From contig NZ_VAWE01000005.1 in the NCBI RefSeq assembly GCF_005795905.1, positions 3,836-67,835 of the forward strand: a stretch of DNA of 64,000 bases. Reading direction: 5' to 3'. This stretch comes from Streptomyces marianii. GTDB taxonomy: Bacteria; Actinomycetota; Actinomycetes; Streptomycetales; Streptomycetaceae. The notes beneath the pieces were generated by a model. That model was not told the DNA's origin and made no database searches. It saw only the letters and a list, made by a program, of their open reading frames with translations. Shown here piece by piece: positions 17,560 to 24,546 of the stretch; the first letter of the stretch is position 1, and each line of letters starts with the position of its first letter. Made by a program: the position numbers and the translations under genes.

Positions 17560-18495
17560 TCACGCCTTGAGCAGCTCGATCAGTTTCTCTACCTGTCCCG
17601 CTGTCAGACGGTTGCGCAGCTCGTGTGCCAAGGCCTGGAGTTCGTCGTCTGAATCGGGCGTTGCGCCCGCAGGCTGCTTCGCTGCTGCCTTAGGTGTCTC
17701 ATGAGCAGTTCCGTCGGTACGGGACGACGCGGGTTGCTCTGTCTTCTTCGCTCGTTCGCGCTTCTTGGCGGCGCGCTGCGTCAGTGCCTGTTCGGCGGCG
17801 CTGTGCTGCTGCTGTTCTGGCAACTGGCCGACTGTGCGGGCGACGTCCAGGGGGATCGTCTTCTCGGATACGGCCTTCTTGAGCTCGGGGGTGAGGTTGA
17901 GCAAAGCAAGCCTCTGGGTGACCCAGCCGCTGGACTTGCCGAGCGCTCGGGCGACCGCCCGCTGAGAGCCGTGCACTTCAACCAGGCGTTGCAGGGCTCG
18001 AGCTTCGTCGAGGGGTTCGAGGTCCTCGTGTTGGACGGCTGCGGTGAGCGCAGTCTCGAGAAGAGTGTCTGCATCTTCGGCGAGGGAGTCGTCGACGTGG
18101 ACAGGGACGTCATCAAGGCCTGCAAGCCTGGCGCCAGCGAGGCGGCGGTTGCCGTCGACGACGACGTAGTCCGCCGTCATGAGGTCTGAGGCGTGCTCGG
18201 GATGGGCCGCCAGAAATGCGTCCCTGGTGACGACGGTGAGGGGCTGGATGATGCCCTTGCCGGTAAGGCTGTCCGCCATCTCCTCTATGGCCGCGAGGGC
18301 CGCTCGCGGGTTGTAAGGGTTGGGCGCCAGTTGGTCGACGGGAACGCGGGGGGTCTCGTTGTGGCCTGCGGTGGGGCTTGCGGGCGGTGTGCTGGCCTGT
18401 CCGGCGAAGGCAGCGAAGCTGGCGGCGCGGCTGCTCATGGGCTGGGCTACTGCGTCGAAGGTGGCGGATCCGCCGAGAGAGTCGGCTTTGCTCAT
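17560..18495 (-). CDS. parB: ParB centromere-binding partition protein
   Basis: 311 aa from ATG 18495, whose ATGA overlaps the parA stop. N-terminal domain: VPVDQLAPNPYNPR, then the CTPase-type box GNRRLAGARLAG (~115). Central HTH: SQRAVARALGKSSGWVTQRL. The C-terminus carries a basic linker and a helical dimerisation end. Loads at parS and activates ParA for plasmid segregation. The three palindromes flanking parAB are its likely sites, and could also make the operon autoregulated. Confidence 0.92.
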   Translation of the reverse strand: MSKADSLGGSATFDAVAQPMSSRAASFAAFAGQASTPPASPTAGHNETPRVPVDQLAPNPYNPRAALAAIEEMADSLTGKGIIQPLTVVTRDAFLAAHPEHASDLMTADYVVVDGNRRLAGARLAGLDDVPVHVDDSLAEDADTLLETALTAAVQHEDLEPLDEARALQRLVEVHGSQRAVARALGKSSGWVTQRLALLNLTPELKKAVSEKTIPLDVARTVGQLPEQQQHSAAEQALTQRAAKKRERAKKTEQPASSRTDGTAHETPKAAAKQPAGATPDSDDELQALAHELRNRLTAGQVEKLIELLKA

Positions 18496-19697
18496 GTCAG
18501 TCTCCGGGCGATCTCGCGCATGTGGTGGGCCTGGTCGGAGTCGGGGGCGTAGGCAAGGAGCGCTCTTTGGAGCCGTACGGCTTCGCGTTGTTCCTTCAGG
18601 TCGCCGATGACTGCGAGGACGGGGGGTGTGCCGAGGCTCTTCCACTTCTCCAGGGAGGATGTGGCGATGTAGCCGCGACGCGAGTCGTACTTGTTGACCA
18701 CGAGACCGAGTTGATCGACCTCGATGTCGTAGTCGCCGGTGAGGGATACGACTTGATTGATGAGCATGCCGTAGGCCTGGGCGGATGTGTCCTCTGCTTC
18801 GACGGGGATGACCAGGCCGGAAGAGCCGGGCTTTTCGCCGTCGCGGCGCCGGCCGTAATAGATGGCGGCGTCCATGGCCAGTCCGAGGCTGGGCGGCGAG
18901 TCGATGACGATGGCGTCGAAATGCTCTTCCAGTGGGGCCAAGGCCCGTTCGAGCGCCGCGTGCCTGGGGCCACGGAACATGGTGAGGCCTGAGTCGAGCA
19001 GGAAGGCGTCGAATGCTGCAGGCAGGATGCGCAGCCGGTCACCGAAGCGCGCTTCGTCTATGGCGACGGTGAGGTCGATAAGAGGCGTACGCGCCTGTTC
19101 CCTGTTGAGCATGTGGGTGATGAGGCTTTCCGCCCCGGCGGGAATGGCCTTGAGGCCCAACTGGTGGGAGAGGTGCCCTTGGGGGTCGTAGTCGACCATG
19201 AGGACACGAAGCCCGAACCTTGCTGCGGCTTGGGCGAGCGCAACGGCATCGCTCGTCTTGCCCGGCAGCTCATGGGGGTCTTCCGCGAGCGCCTGGGCGA
19301 GGCCGGCGGTGACGGCGGTCTTCCCAACCCCGCCTTTCTGGTTGCAGACAATGATGCGCCGCGTCGGCGCGGTCTCGTCGTCTGCAGGGTTCTGCTCAAG
19401 CCACAGAGCCACAGCCTGGGCAAGTCCTTGGATGTAGGAGACACCCCGGGTGACGCAGTCCTGCTTGAAGGCGTCGTAGAGACCTTCCGGTAGCCAGGTT
19501 CCGAACGACTCGGCTCCCGCCGTGTCGACCGCGGGGAGCGGCTCCGGATGGGCGCGCCATGCTTGGATGCCGTCGGTGACGGCGTCCTGGAGGTCGGTAC
19601 TGAGCTGTGCTGCCCGGACTTTGAGGGCTTGCCGGAGGGATGCGGGCAGCTTTGATACGAGCTTCTCCCGCTCACCTCCCGATGTCGGAGATGCCAT
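18492..19697 (-). CDS. parA: ParA partition ATPase
   Basis: 401 aa from ATG 19697. Deviant Walker A KGGVGKT at 121-127, VDYDPQGHLS (motif A'), and Walker B FDAIVIDSPPSLG. The first ~110 aa precede the ATPase and contain two short segments resembling ribbon-helix-helix DNA-binding domains (LPASLRQALKVRAA; LPEGLYDAFKQDC). An N-terminal DNA-binding extension is typical of type Ia plasmid ParA, which represses its own operon. The parS-like site at 19783 lies 86 bp upstream. Confidence 0.93.
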   Translation of the reverse strand: MASPTSGGEREKLVSKLPASLRQALKVRAAQLSTDLQDAVTDGIQAWRAHPEPLPAVDTAGAESFGTWLPEGLYDAFKQDCVTRGVSYIQGLAQAVALWLEQNPADDETAPTRRIIVCNQKGGVGKTAVTAGLAQALAEDPHELPGKTSDAVALAQAAARFGLRVLMVDYDPQGHLSHQLGLKAIPAGAESLITHMLNREQARTPLIDLTVAIDEARFGDRLRILPAAFDAFLLDSGLTMFRGPRHAALERALAPLEEHFDAIVIDSPPSLGLAMDAAIYYGRRRDGEKPGSSGLVIPVEAEDTSAQAYGMLINQVVSLTGDYDIEVDQLGLVVNKYDSRRGYIATSSLEKWKSLGTPPVLAVIGDLKEQREAVRLQRALLAYAPDSDQAHHMREIARRLT

Positions 19698-19782
19698 GCG
19701 CGGCAGCATACTGCCGCCAGCGGCTGAAACATGTCAGGCAGGTCACGTCTTTCACTCGTTCTGGCGTTAGTTCCTGCATGTC

Positions 19783-19807
19783 GGGGTGCTTACGCCGTAA
19801 GCACCCC
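19783..19807. promoter_or_regulatory. parS: parS-like palindrome 3, upstream of parA
   Basis: Perfect 12-1-12 palindrome GGGGTGCTTACG-C-CGTAAGCACCCC. It sits in the 307-bp gap between parA and the rightward gene at 20005, so ParB binding here could also affect the par promoter. Confidence 0.8.
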
Positions 19808-20004
19808 AGCGCCGCGGTGGTCACGCAGCGGTCAACTCTTGGATGGCGGCTGACAGGAGCGCGGCGGCGTCTCACGGGGCGCTGTAGCCGCAGCGGTTCC
19901 TGGTCTCGCCTAAACGTCCGCCGGAAAGTCCGGCTATCCGCCTGCCTGCGGGGAGCGATGGCGGCACAGTGTGATCACCGCAGTGTCCCAGCAGAGGGGA
20001 TCGG

Positions 20005-20823
20005 ATGACACGCGACTCGAACCTCAAGGACGACCTTGACTCCGCTATCGGCCACTACATGACGTCTGTTGCCGCGAAGCTCTTAGACGAGGGGCTTCCG
20101 GTGAAGTCCCTCCACGCGTACGGCCACTACGACGACATCACCCAGCCGGATACCGATGACGTCGAAGGTGGGATCGACTTCGGCTCCGCCTTTCAGCGAC
20201 GCGTTTTCCCGGACGGGGAGGTAGGGCTCCACTGGTCGGCCACGTCGGGCTGGTGTCTGTTCCTCATCCCGAACAGCGGCGGTGGTGGGCTGTATGACGG
20301 AGCGCGTTGGCTGGGTGCCGGCCTGCTGCCCTCGCCTGAGCGGGTGGCTGCGTTCGTGTCCTCCGCTCAACTGGACGCCCGCAGTGCCGGCAGTGCGGAG
20401 CGGCCCTTCTACCGCACTCCCAGGGAGGACCTCCACGAGCTGCTCAAGCGGCTGGAGGAATTCGCGCCGGAAGGCGAGTTCAGCAGCCACAACTACGAGT
20501 ACCGCTTCAGGTCGCTGCAGGGCCAGGCATACCGGCGGCGTGTGATCGATGCCTTGCTGTCCGGGGAGGATGCGATCGTCGACCTGCCGATCCGGCGCAG
20601 CGAGCTGCAGGCCGTGCTCCACTTGATCGACTACGCCGAAGCAGCCGACTCCGCGATGCGGGGCCCGGAGGACTTCGTGGTGCCGGTCGTTGCCGACCTG
20701 ACGCATCGGATAGGGAACGGCTACGGCAGCGTGCTGGAGAACCAGCGGGCCCTTGAGCATGCTCAGGAGGTACAGCGGCGGATCGAGGAGCACCGCCGCA
20801 AGAAGGATCTGGAAGGGGAGTAG
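20005..20823 (+). CDS. Hypothetical protein, DUF6292-like
   Basis: 272 aa from ATG 20005 (AGAGGGGAT upstream). The segment LHWSATSGWCLFLIPNSGGG and LGAGLLPSPERVAAFV resembles the Streptomyces family DUF6292; assignment moderate. C-terminal ~40 aa form a charged helix. It ends at a strong terminator, so it is a single-gene unit. Confidence 0.6.
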   Translation: MTRDSNLKDDLDSAIGHYMTSVAAKLLDEGLPVKSLHAYGHYDDITQPDTDDVEGGIDFGSAFQRRVFPDGEVGLHWSATSGWCLFLIPNSGGGGLYDGARWLGAGLLPSPERVAAFVSSAQLDARSAGSAERPFYRTPREDLHELLKRLEEFAPEGEFSSHNYEYRFRSLQGQAYRRRVIDALLSGEDAIVDLPIRRSELQAVLHLIDYAEAADSAMRGPEDFVVPVVADLTHRIGNGYGSVLENQRALEHAQEVQRRIEEHRRKKDLEGE

Positions 20824-20853
20824 CACCGCAGGGCACTCCCCTGAGAACGCAAA

Positions 20854-20898
20854 AAGGCCCCGTCCCACCCGACCGTGAGCCGGGTGGGACGGGGCCTT
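20854..20898. terminator. Strong bidirectional terminator
   Basis: Perfect 17-bp stem AAGGCCCCGTCCCACCC / GGGTGGGACGGGGCCTT with an 11-nt loop, flanked by A5 on the left. It serves the rightward gene at 20005 and the long leftward backbone that ends at 20970. Confidence 0.9.
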
Positions 20899-20969
20899 GG
20901 TCGTGGACACCGGCAAAATTTTGCCGATTGCGCCGGTGGAGTGGGAGACGGCTAGCAGGTCCTGCCCGG

Positions 20970-21383
20970 TCAGGTCTCCCGGCGGGCGGGGCTGGCGGCC
21001 GGTCTGGCGAGGGTCTGGAAGACGGCGGGGTCCATGGTGGGGTGGGGCACTGGCTTCCCCGCGGCCGTGTGGGAGAGCGGCGCGTACGCCGCGGACCAGG
21101 TGCCGAGGATGCGGGTGCGGTCGGCGGTGATGCCGCCGATGAGCGGGGTGCCGTCGGCCGGGTCGACGACGACCAGGCCGACGGTGTCGGGTTGATGGCT
21201 GGGGGCGGTGCGGGCCCGGGCGACGTGGCCGCCGATCTCGATTGCGACGTCGTCGCCGGGCTGCCATGGGCCGGGCTGCTTGCGGGCGGCGAGCAGCGTA
21301 CGGAACGCGTCGACCACGGCCTGGTCGCCGGGGTGCATCGCGCCGGGCCCGTGCCCGCACCGCTTCCACGGTGTCCGGTTCAC
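20970..21383 (-). CDS. Hypothetical backbone protein
   Basis: 137 aa from GTG 21383, whose GTGA overlaps the stop of the RapZ-C-like gene. Contains WQPGDDVAIEIGGHVARAR and VGLVVVDPADGTPLIGGITA, beta-rich, no known family. Last gene of the leftward backbone. Confidence 0.65.
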   Translation of the reverse strand: MNRTPWKRCGHGPGAMHPGDQAVVDAFRTLLAARKQPGPWQPGDDVAIEIGGHVARARTAPSHQPDTVGLVVVDPADGTPLIGGITADRTRILGTWSAAYAPLSHTAAGKPVPHPTMDPAVFQTLARPAASPARRET

Positions 21384-21784
21384 CGGCTGGCCTTGAGGAC
21401 GCGCGGGAGGTGGGCGTGGCGGTGTTCGACGGCGACCGGGACGTCGCGCTGCAGCAGGCGCTGGGCGAGCAGTTCGACAAGTGCGCATGCTCGGTGCTTC
21501 CCGCCTGCGCACCCGATCGCGATGTGGCGGGGGCCGGCGGGGAGCAGGGCATAGGCGGTGAGGTTGTCGAGCAGCTCGGTGGCGCCGGGAGTGGCGAGGA
21601 CGACGGCCTGGACGCGGGGGTCGCGGCCGTCCAGGTCCAGGATGTCGCGGGCGGCGGCCGGGTCGCGCAGGCGCTCGCGTACATCCTCGATTCGGTCGGC
21701 GGTGGGCGGCACGGGGTGTCCGTCGGCATCGGTCGGCAGGTGGAGGTAGCCGAACGACGTCAGCATGATCGGGTTCAGGGGCAC
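21380..21784 (-). CDS. RapZ C-terminal-domain-like protein
   Basis: 134 aa. It matches the C-terminal domain of RapZ: VRERLRDPAAA, LDGRDPRVQAVVLATPGA, IAIGCAGGKHRACALVELLA, and VAVEHRHAHL. Full RapZ is ~285 aa with an N-terminal P-loop kinase domain, which is absent here. The C-terminal domain binds small RNA and metabolites in E. coli. Stand-alone copies occur on actinobacterial plasmids with unknown role. Coupled to the next gene by GTGA. Confidence 0.8.
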   Translation of the reverse strand: MPLNPIMLTSFGYLHLPTDADGHPVPPTADRIEDVRERLRDPAAARDILDLDGRDPRVQAVVLATPGATELLDNLTAYALLPAGPRHIAIGCAGGKHRACALVELLAQRLLQRDVPVAVEHRHAHLPRVLKASR

Positions 21785-21866
21785 AGGTTTTCCTTCGTGA
21801 TCGGTGGGACGCCGGGGCGGCCGGAGTCGGAGTCGACGGCCGCCCCGGGCGTACGGGGGTGAGCAG

Positions 21867-22103
21867 TCAGGCCTTGGGTCGGGTCAGGCCGCGGAAAGGC
21901 CGGACGACGATGGAGCCGTCGGCGCGGCGGACGGCGACGTTGCGCGGTCCGGCTGCCGGACGCCGACCCGGCCAGCGGAAGTCGAGCCACGGTGCGGTGA
22001 TCTCCGGGGCGGGGCGCGCGCTGTAGGCGATGGTCACCGTGACGGGGTGGCCGCGTTCCAGGTAGGTGCGGCCCGTCATGCCAGTCGGGTGCTTGGCGGT
22101 CAC
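21867..22103 (-). CDS. Small hypothetical protein
   Basis: 78 aa from GTG 22103, which overlaps the upstream stop (GTGA). Beta-rich (VTVTIAYSARPAPEITAPWL). Family unknown. Confidence 0.65.
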   Translation of the reverse strand: MTAKHPTGMTGRTYLERGHPVTVTIAYSARPAPEITAPWLDFRWPGRRPAAGPRNVAVRRADGSIVVRPFRGLTRPKA

Positions 22104-22294
22104 TGGCTGCCTCCCGTCGCTTGGCTGTGAAAGGCGGCGGGTGCCTCGGGGCCTGCGGTGGGCAGGGCGGCCGCCGTGACACGTCGGTGTCGACTGTCGG
22201 CGGCCGCGGCGGTGAGGGCGGCCCGCAGGGTGGCCGCGGTGAGCTGGTAGCCGGCCAGCGGGTAGAGGGCGCAGGCGTACGCGATGTCCTTCAC
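22100..22294 (-). CDS. Small hypothetical protein
   Basis: 64 aa, Ala-rich helical (MKDIAYACALYPLAGYQLTA). Its ATG overlaps the stop of the OB-fold-like gene and its stop overlaps the next start, so three genes are chained. Confidence 0.6.
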   Translation of the reverse strand: MKDIAYACALYPLAGYQLTAATLRAALTAAAADSRHRRVTAAALPTAGPEAPAAFHSQATGGSQ

Positions 22295-22821
22295 GCGGTG
22301 CCCCCGGGCCCGCCGGCCGTGCGGTGTTCGTAGGCATTGATCAGGTCACCGATGGTGGCGGGGTCGTCTGTCTCGCCGACCAGGGTGCCGGTGGCGTGCC
22401 AGATGTGGGCGGGTCCGTCGGGGTCGTAGATGACCAGGTATGAGGCGTACCGCTCGATGAACGGCACCGCCTGGTCGTCTTCGAGTCCCGCGTCGGTCAG
22501 CGCGGCCATCTCGTCTTCGTCGGCGGGGTCCAGGAGCAGCGAGGTGGCGAGGACGTCGATGGCGAGGACCTCCAGCCACATCGCGTCGTCCGGCGTCTGG
22601 GGGAGATGGACGTAGCCGGTGACGCGGAGCTGGTCGCCGCGCTTGAGTTCGTACAGCACGGCGTGGGCCAGGACCGGGTCGGCTACGCGGCAGGGCAGGA
22701 CGGTTTCGTCGACGCGTTCCTCGGTGGGAGACAGGGAGATCCGGAAACTTGCGGTGGTGCCGTGCAGGTCGCCGGGCATCGTTTCCTCGTCCAGGTACCC
22801 GTTCAGGGCTATGGCGTCCAT
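22291..22821 (-). CDS. OB-fold-like (SSB-related) protein
   Basis: 176 aa from ATG 22821, with GGAG upstream. MDAIALNGYLDEE, ASFRISLSP, LKRGDQLRVTGYVHLPQ and MWLEVLAIDVLA have the strand pattern of a single-strand-DNA-binding OB fold. The C-terminus is acidic without the DDDIPF tip of SSB. Likely nucleic-acid binding in transfer or replication (inference). Confidence 0.6.
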   Translation of the reverse strand: MDAIALNGYLDEETMPGDLHGTTASFRISLSPTEERVDETVLPCRVADPVLAHAVLYELKRGDQLRVTGYVHLPQTPDDAMWLEVLAIDVLATSLLLDPADEDEMAALTDAGLEDDQAVPFIERYASYLVIYDPDGPAHIWHATGTLVGETDDPATIGDLINAYEHRTAGGPGGTA

Positions 22822-22829
22822 GGGGGCTC

Positions 22830-23186
22830 CTACAGCGCGGCCAGGGCGGCGAAGACGACGAAGGCGATGGCGGCCAGCGAGAGGTCGATGGCCCGCCGCA
22901 GCCCCACGAACTTGCGCAGGGCGATCTGGGACAGGACGCGGATGCGGTCCGGTCGGCGGTCTTCGCACATCTCCGCGCGGATCCGCTGCGCGTCGTGGCG
23001 TGCCCAGTAGGGGAAGCTGGCGCGGTCTGCGCCTGCGAGGCGGGGGCGGACGACCAGCAGGAGTAAGACCGCGGATGCGGCCAGCGCCACGATGGCGATT
23101 CCGCCGGCGGCGCGGCACGGCAGCGGCAGCTGCTTGTCGGCGGCCCCGAACAGGCCCGCGATGACCGCGCCGTTGAAGGCCAGCAG
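22830..23186 (-). pseudogene. 3' part of a split DUF5706/Pycsar-effector-type gene
   Basis: Codes ~118 aa: LLAFNGAVIAGLFGAADK, a second hydrophobic helix (GIAIVALAASAVLLLLVV), SFPYWARHD and a third (LSLAAIAFVVFAALAAL). This is the membrane body of DUF5706/Pycsar-effector-type proteins but the N-terminus is missing. The frame runs upstream into a stop at the edge of the inserted element (23198-23200) with no usable start before an internal GTG at 23090. The missing 5' part lies at 28068-28238. A truncated product from GTG 23090 is possible. Confidence 0.85.
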
Positions 23187-23190
23187 GACG

Positions 23191-23204
23191 TGTTGACCGA
23201 ACTA
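23191..23204 (+). repeat. Left inverted repeat of element 1
   Basis: TGTTGACCGAACTA; 12 of 14 positions match the reverse complement of 28056-28069. Likely recombinase arm site next to the crossover. Confidence 0.75.
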
Positions 23205-23208
23205 AATC

Positions 23209-24546
23209 ATGCGTATTCGCAGGTCAGAGCGCCTTTCTGCTAGCTTTCGCGCCGTGTCTGGCGAACGACGTCCCGGAAGGGACCTAAAGAACTTCGTCCT
23301 GCCTCAAGTGGGCCAATTATTGGAGACGGGAGACTGTTGGGAGCCGTACCAGGTAGTGGACCCGCACGGCATACCGATCGAGGCCGTTGCGGTGTACCTC
23401 AAGGATTTGGTTGCAGCAGACGGCTCACCCCTGACTCCGCGCTCATACGGCATGGATCTGCTGCGTTGGTGGCGGTACCTTTGGGCGTTCGGGATCGAGT
23501 GGGACCGCGCGGTTCGGGAAGACGCCCGGGACTTCATGCTGTGGATGCGGCTTGCAGACAAGCCGGTGCGAATTCATTGGCGTCATCGAGGCAAGGACCC
23601 GGCAGAGATCCCAGCCTCTTCCCGGACCGTCAGGCCGGAACCCGGTACGCCGAATCCGGTGACCGGAAAGCCCTCCGTCGGCAAGAAGTACGCGCCAAGC
23701 ACACGAGCGCACTGCGAGACGGTGCTGCGGTCGTTCTACGACTTCCATTTGGAGCGCAACACCGGATCGCTGCTAGTCAACCCGTTCCCTCTCGTCCGTA
23801 GCAGACGCTCGGCCCGCGCGAATGCGCACCACAGCCCTGAAAAGTCCTACAGCAACCAGCGCACCGGCCTCTACCGACCCAAGGTGCCCAAGCGGATCCC
23901 GCGGCAGATCCCCGAGGAGAAGTACACCGAGGTCTTCGCGGGCCTCCGCTCGCATCGTGACCGCGCTCTCCTGGCGTTCTGGGTCGCGACGGGGGCCCGC
24001 GCGGAGGAACTGCTTACCTCCACTCAGAGCGACGCCTACGTCGGCGAGCAGACCATCGGTGTGATTCGTAAGGGCAGCCGCGCTTTCCAGGAACTCCCTG
24101 CCACTCGCGACGCGTTCGTCTGGCTGCGCCTCTACCAGGAGGAAGCTTGGAAGAAGGGCGTCCCTCGCGGACGTAAGCGGCCGCTGTGGTGGACGCTGCG
24201 TCGTCCCTGGCGGCCTTTGCAGTACGACGCGGCCCGCATGATGTTCAACCGGGCCAACGAACTTCTGGGCGCGAACTGGACCCTTCACGATCTTCGGCAC
24301 ACTGCAACGTTCCTGATGCTGGACGACCCGGACATGCCGCCCGTCTATGTCCAGCACATCCTGGGCCACAAGTACCTGTCGACCTTGGACATCTACAACC
24401 GTCCCACCAGAGACGACATCATCACGGCCGGGCTGGCCCATCATGCCCGGCAGCAGCAGCGTCGGGAGAATCCGCCGCCGGCACCGCCAGCACCGGCCTA
24501 CAACCCCGACTCTCTCAACGTCCTTTTCGGAAGGCCCTTTTCGTGA
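23209..24546 (+). CDS. Tyrosine recombinase (TnpA-like)
   Basis: 445 aa, ATG only 5 bp inside the element's left repeat. N-terminal SAM-like core-binding domain, then catalytic domain with R in ATGARAEELL (~264), HxxR in LHDLRHTATF (~360), H in HILGHKYLST and the nucleophile Y of LDIYNR (~396). First of two recombinases; its stop overlaps the start of the next gene (GTGA), as in tnpAB of Tn554. Promotes site-specific integration and excision. Confidence 0.88.
   Translation: MRIRRSERLSASFRAVSGERRPGRDLKNFVLPQVGQLLETGDCWEPYQVVDPHGIPIEAVAVYLKDLVAADGSPLTPRSYGMDLLRWWRYLWAFGIEWDRAVREDARDFMLWMRLADKPVRIHWRHRGKDPAEIPASSRTVRPEPGTPNPVTGKPSVGKKYAPSTRAHCETVLRSFYDFHLERNTGSLLVNPFPLVRSRRSARANAHHSPEKSYSNQRTGLYRPKVPKRIPRQIPEEKYTEVFAGLRSHRDRALLAFWVATGARAEELLTSTQSDAYVGEQTIGVIRKGSRAFQELPATRDAFVWLRLYQEEAWKKGVPRGRKRPLWWTLRRPWRPLQYDAARMMFNRANELLGANWTLHDLRHTATFLMLDDPDMPPVYVQHILGHKYLSTLDIYNRPTRDDIITAGLAHHARQQQRRENPPPAPPAPAYNPDSLNVLFGRPFS

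Noticed and set aside
19672..19779. 35-aa leftward frame between parS site 3 and parA
   Set aside because: It contains a CxxC but no family and overlaps the parA start. It covers likely promoter and parS DNA.
24186..24542. N-terminal extension of the large recombinase into the preceding gene
   Set aside because: It would overlap tnpA by 360 bp. The GTG at 24543 gives the usual 4-nt overlap and a normal N-terminus.
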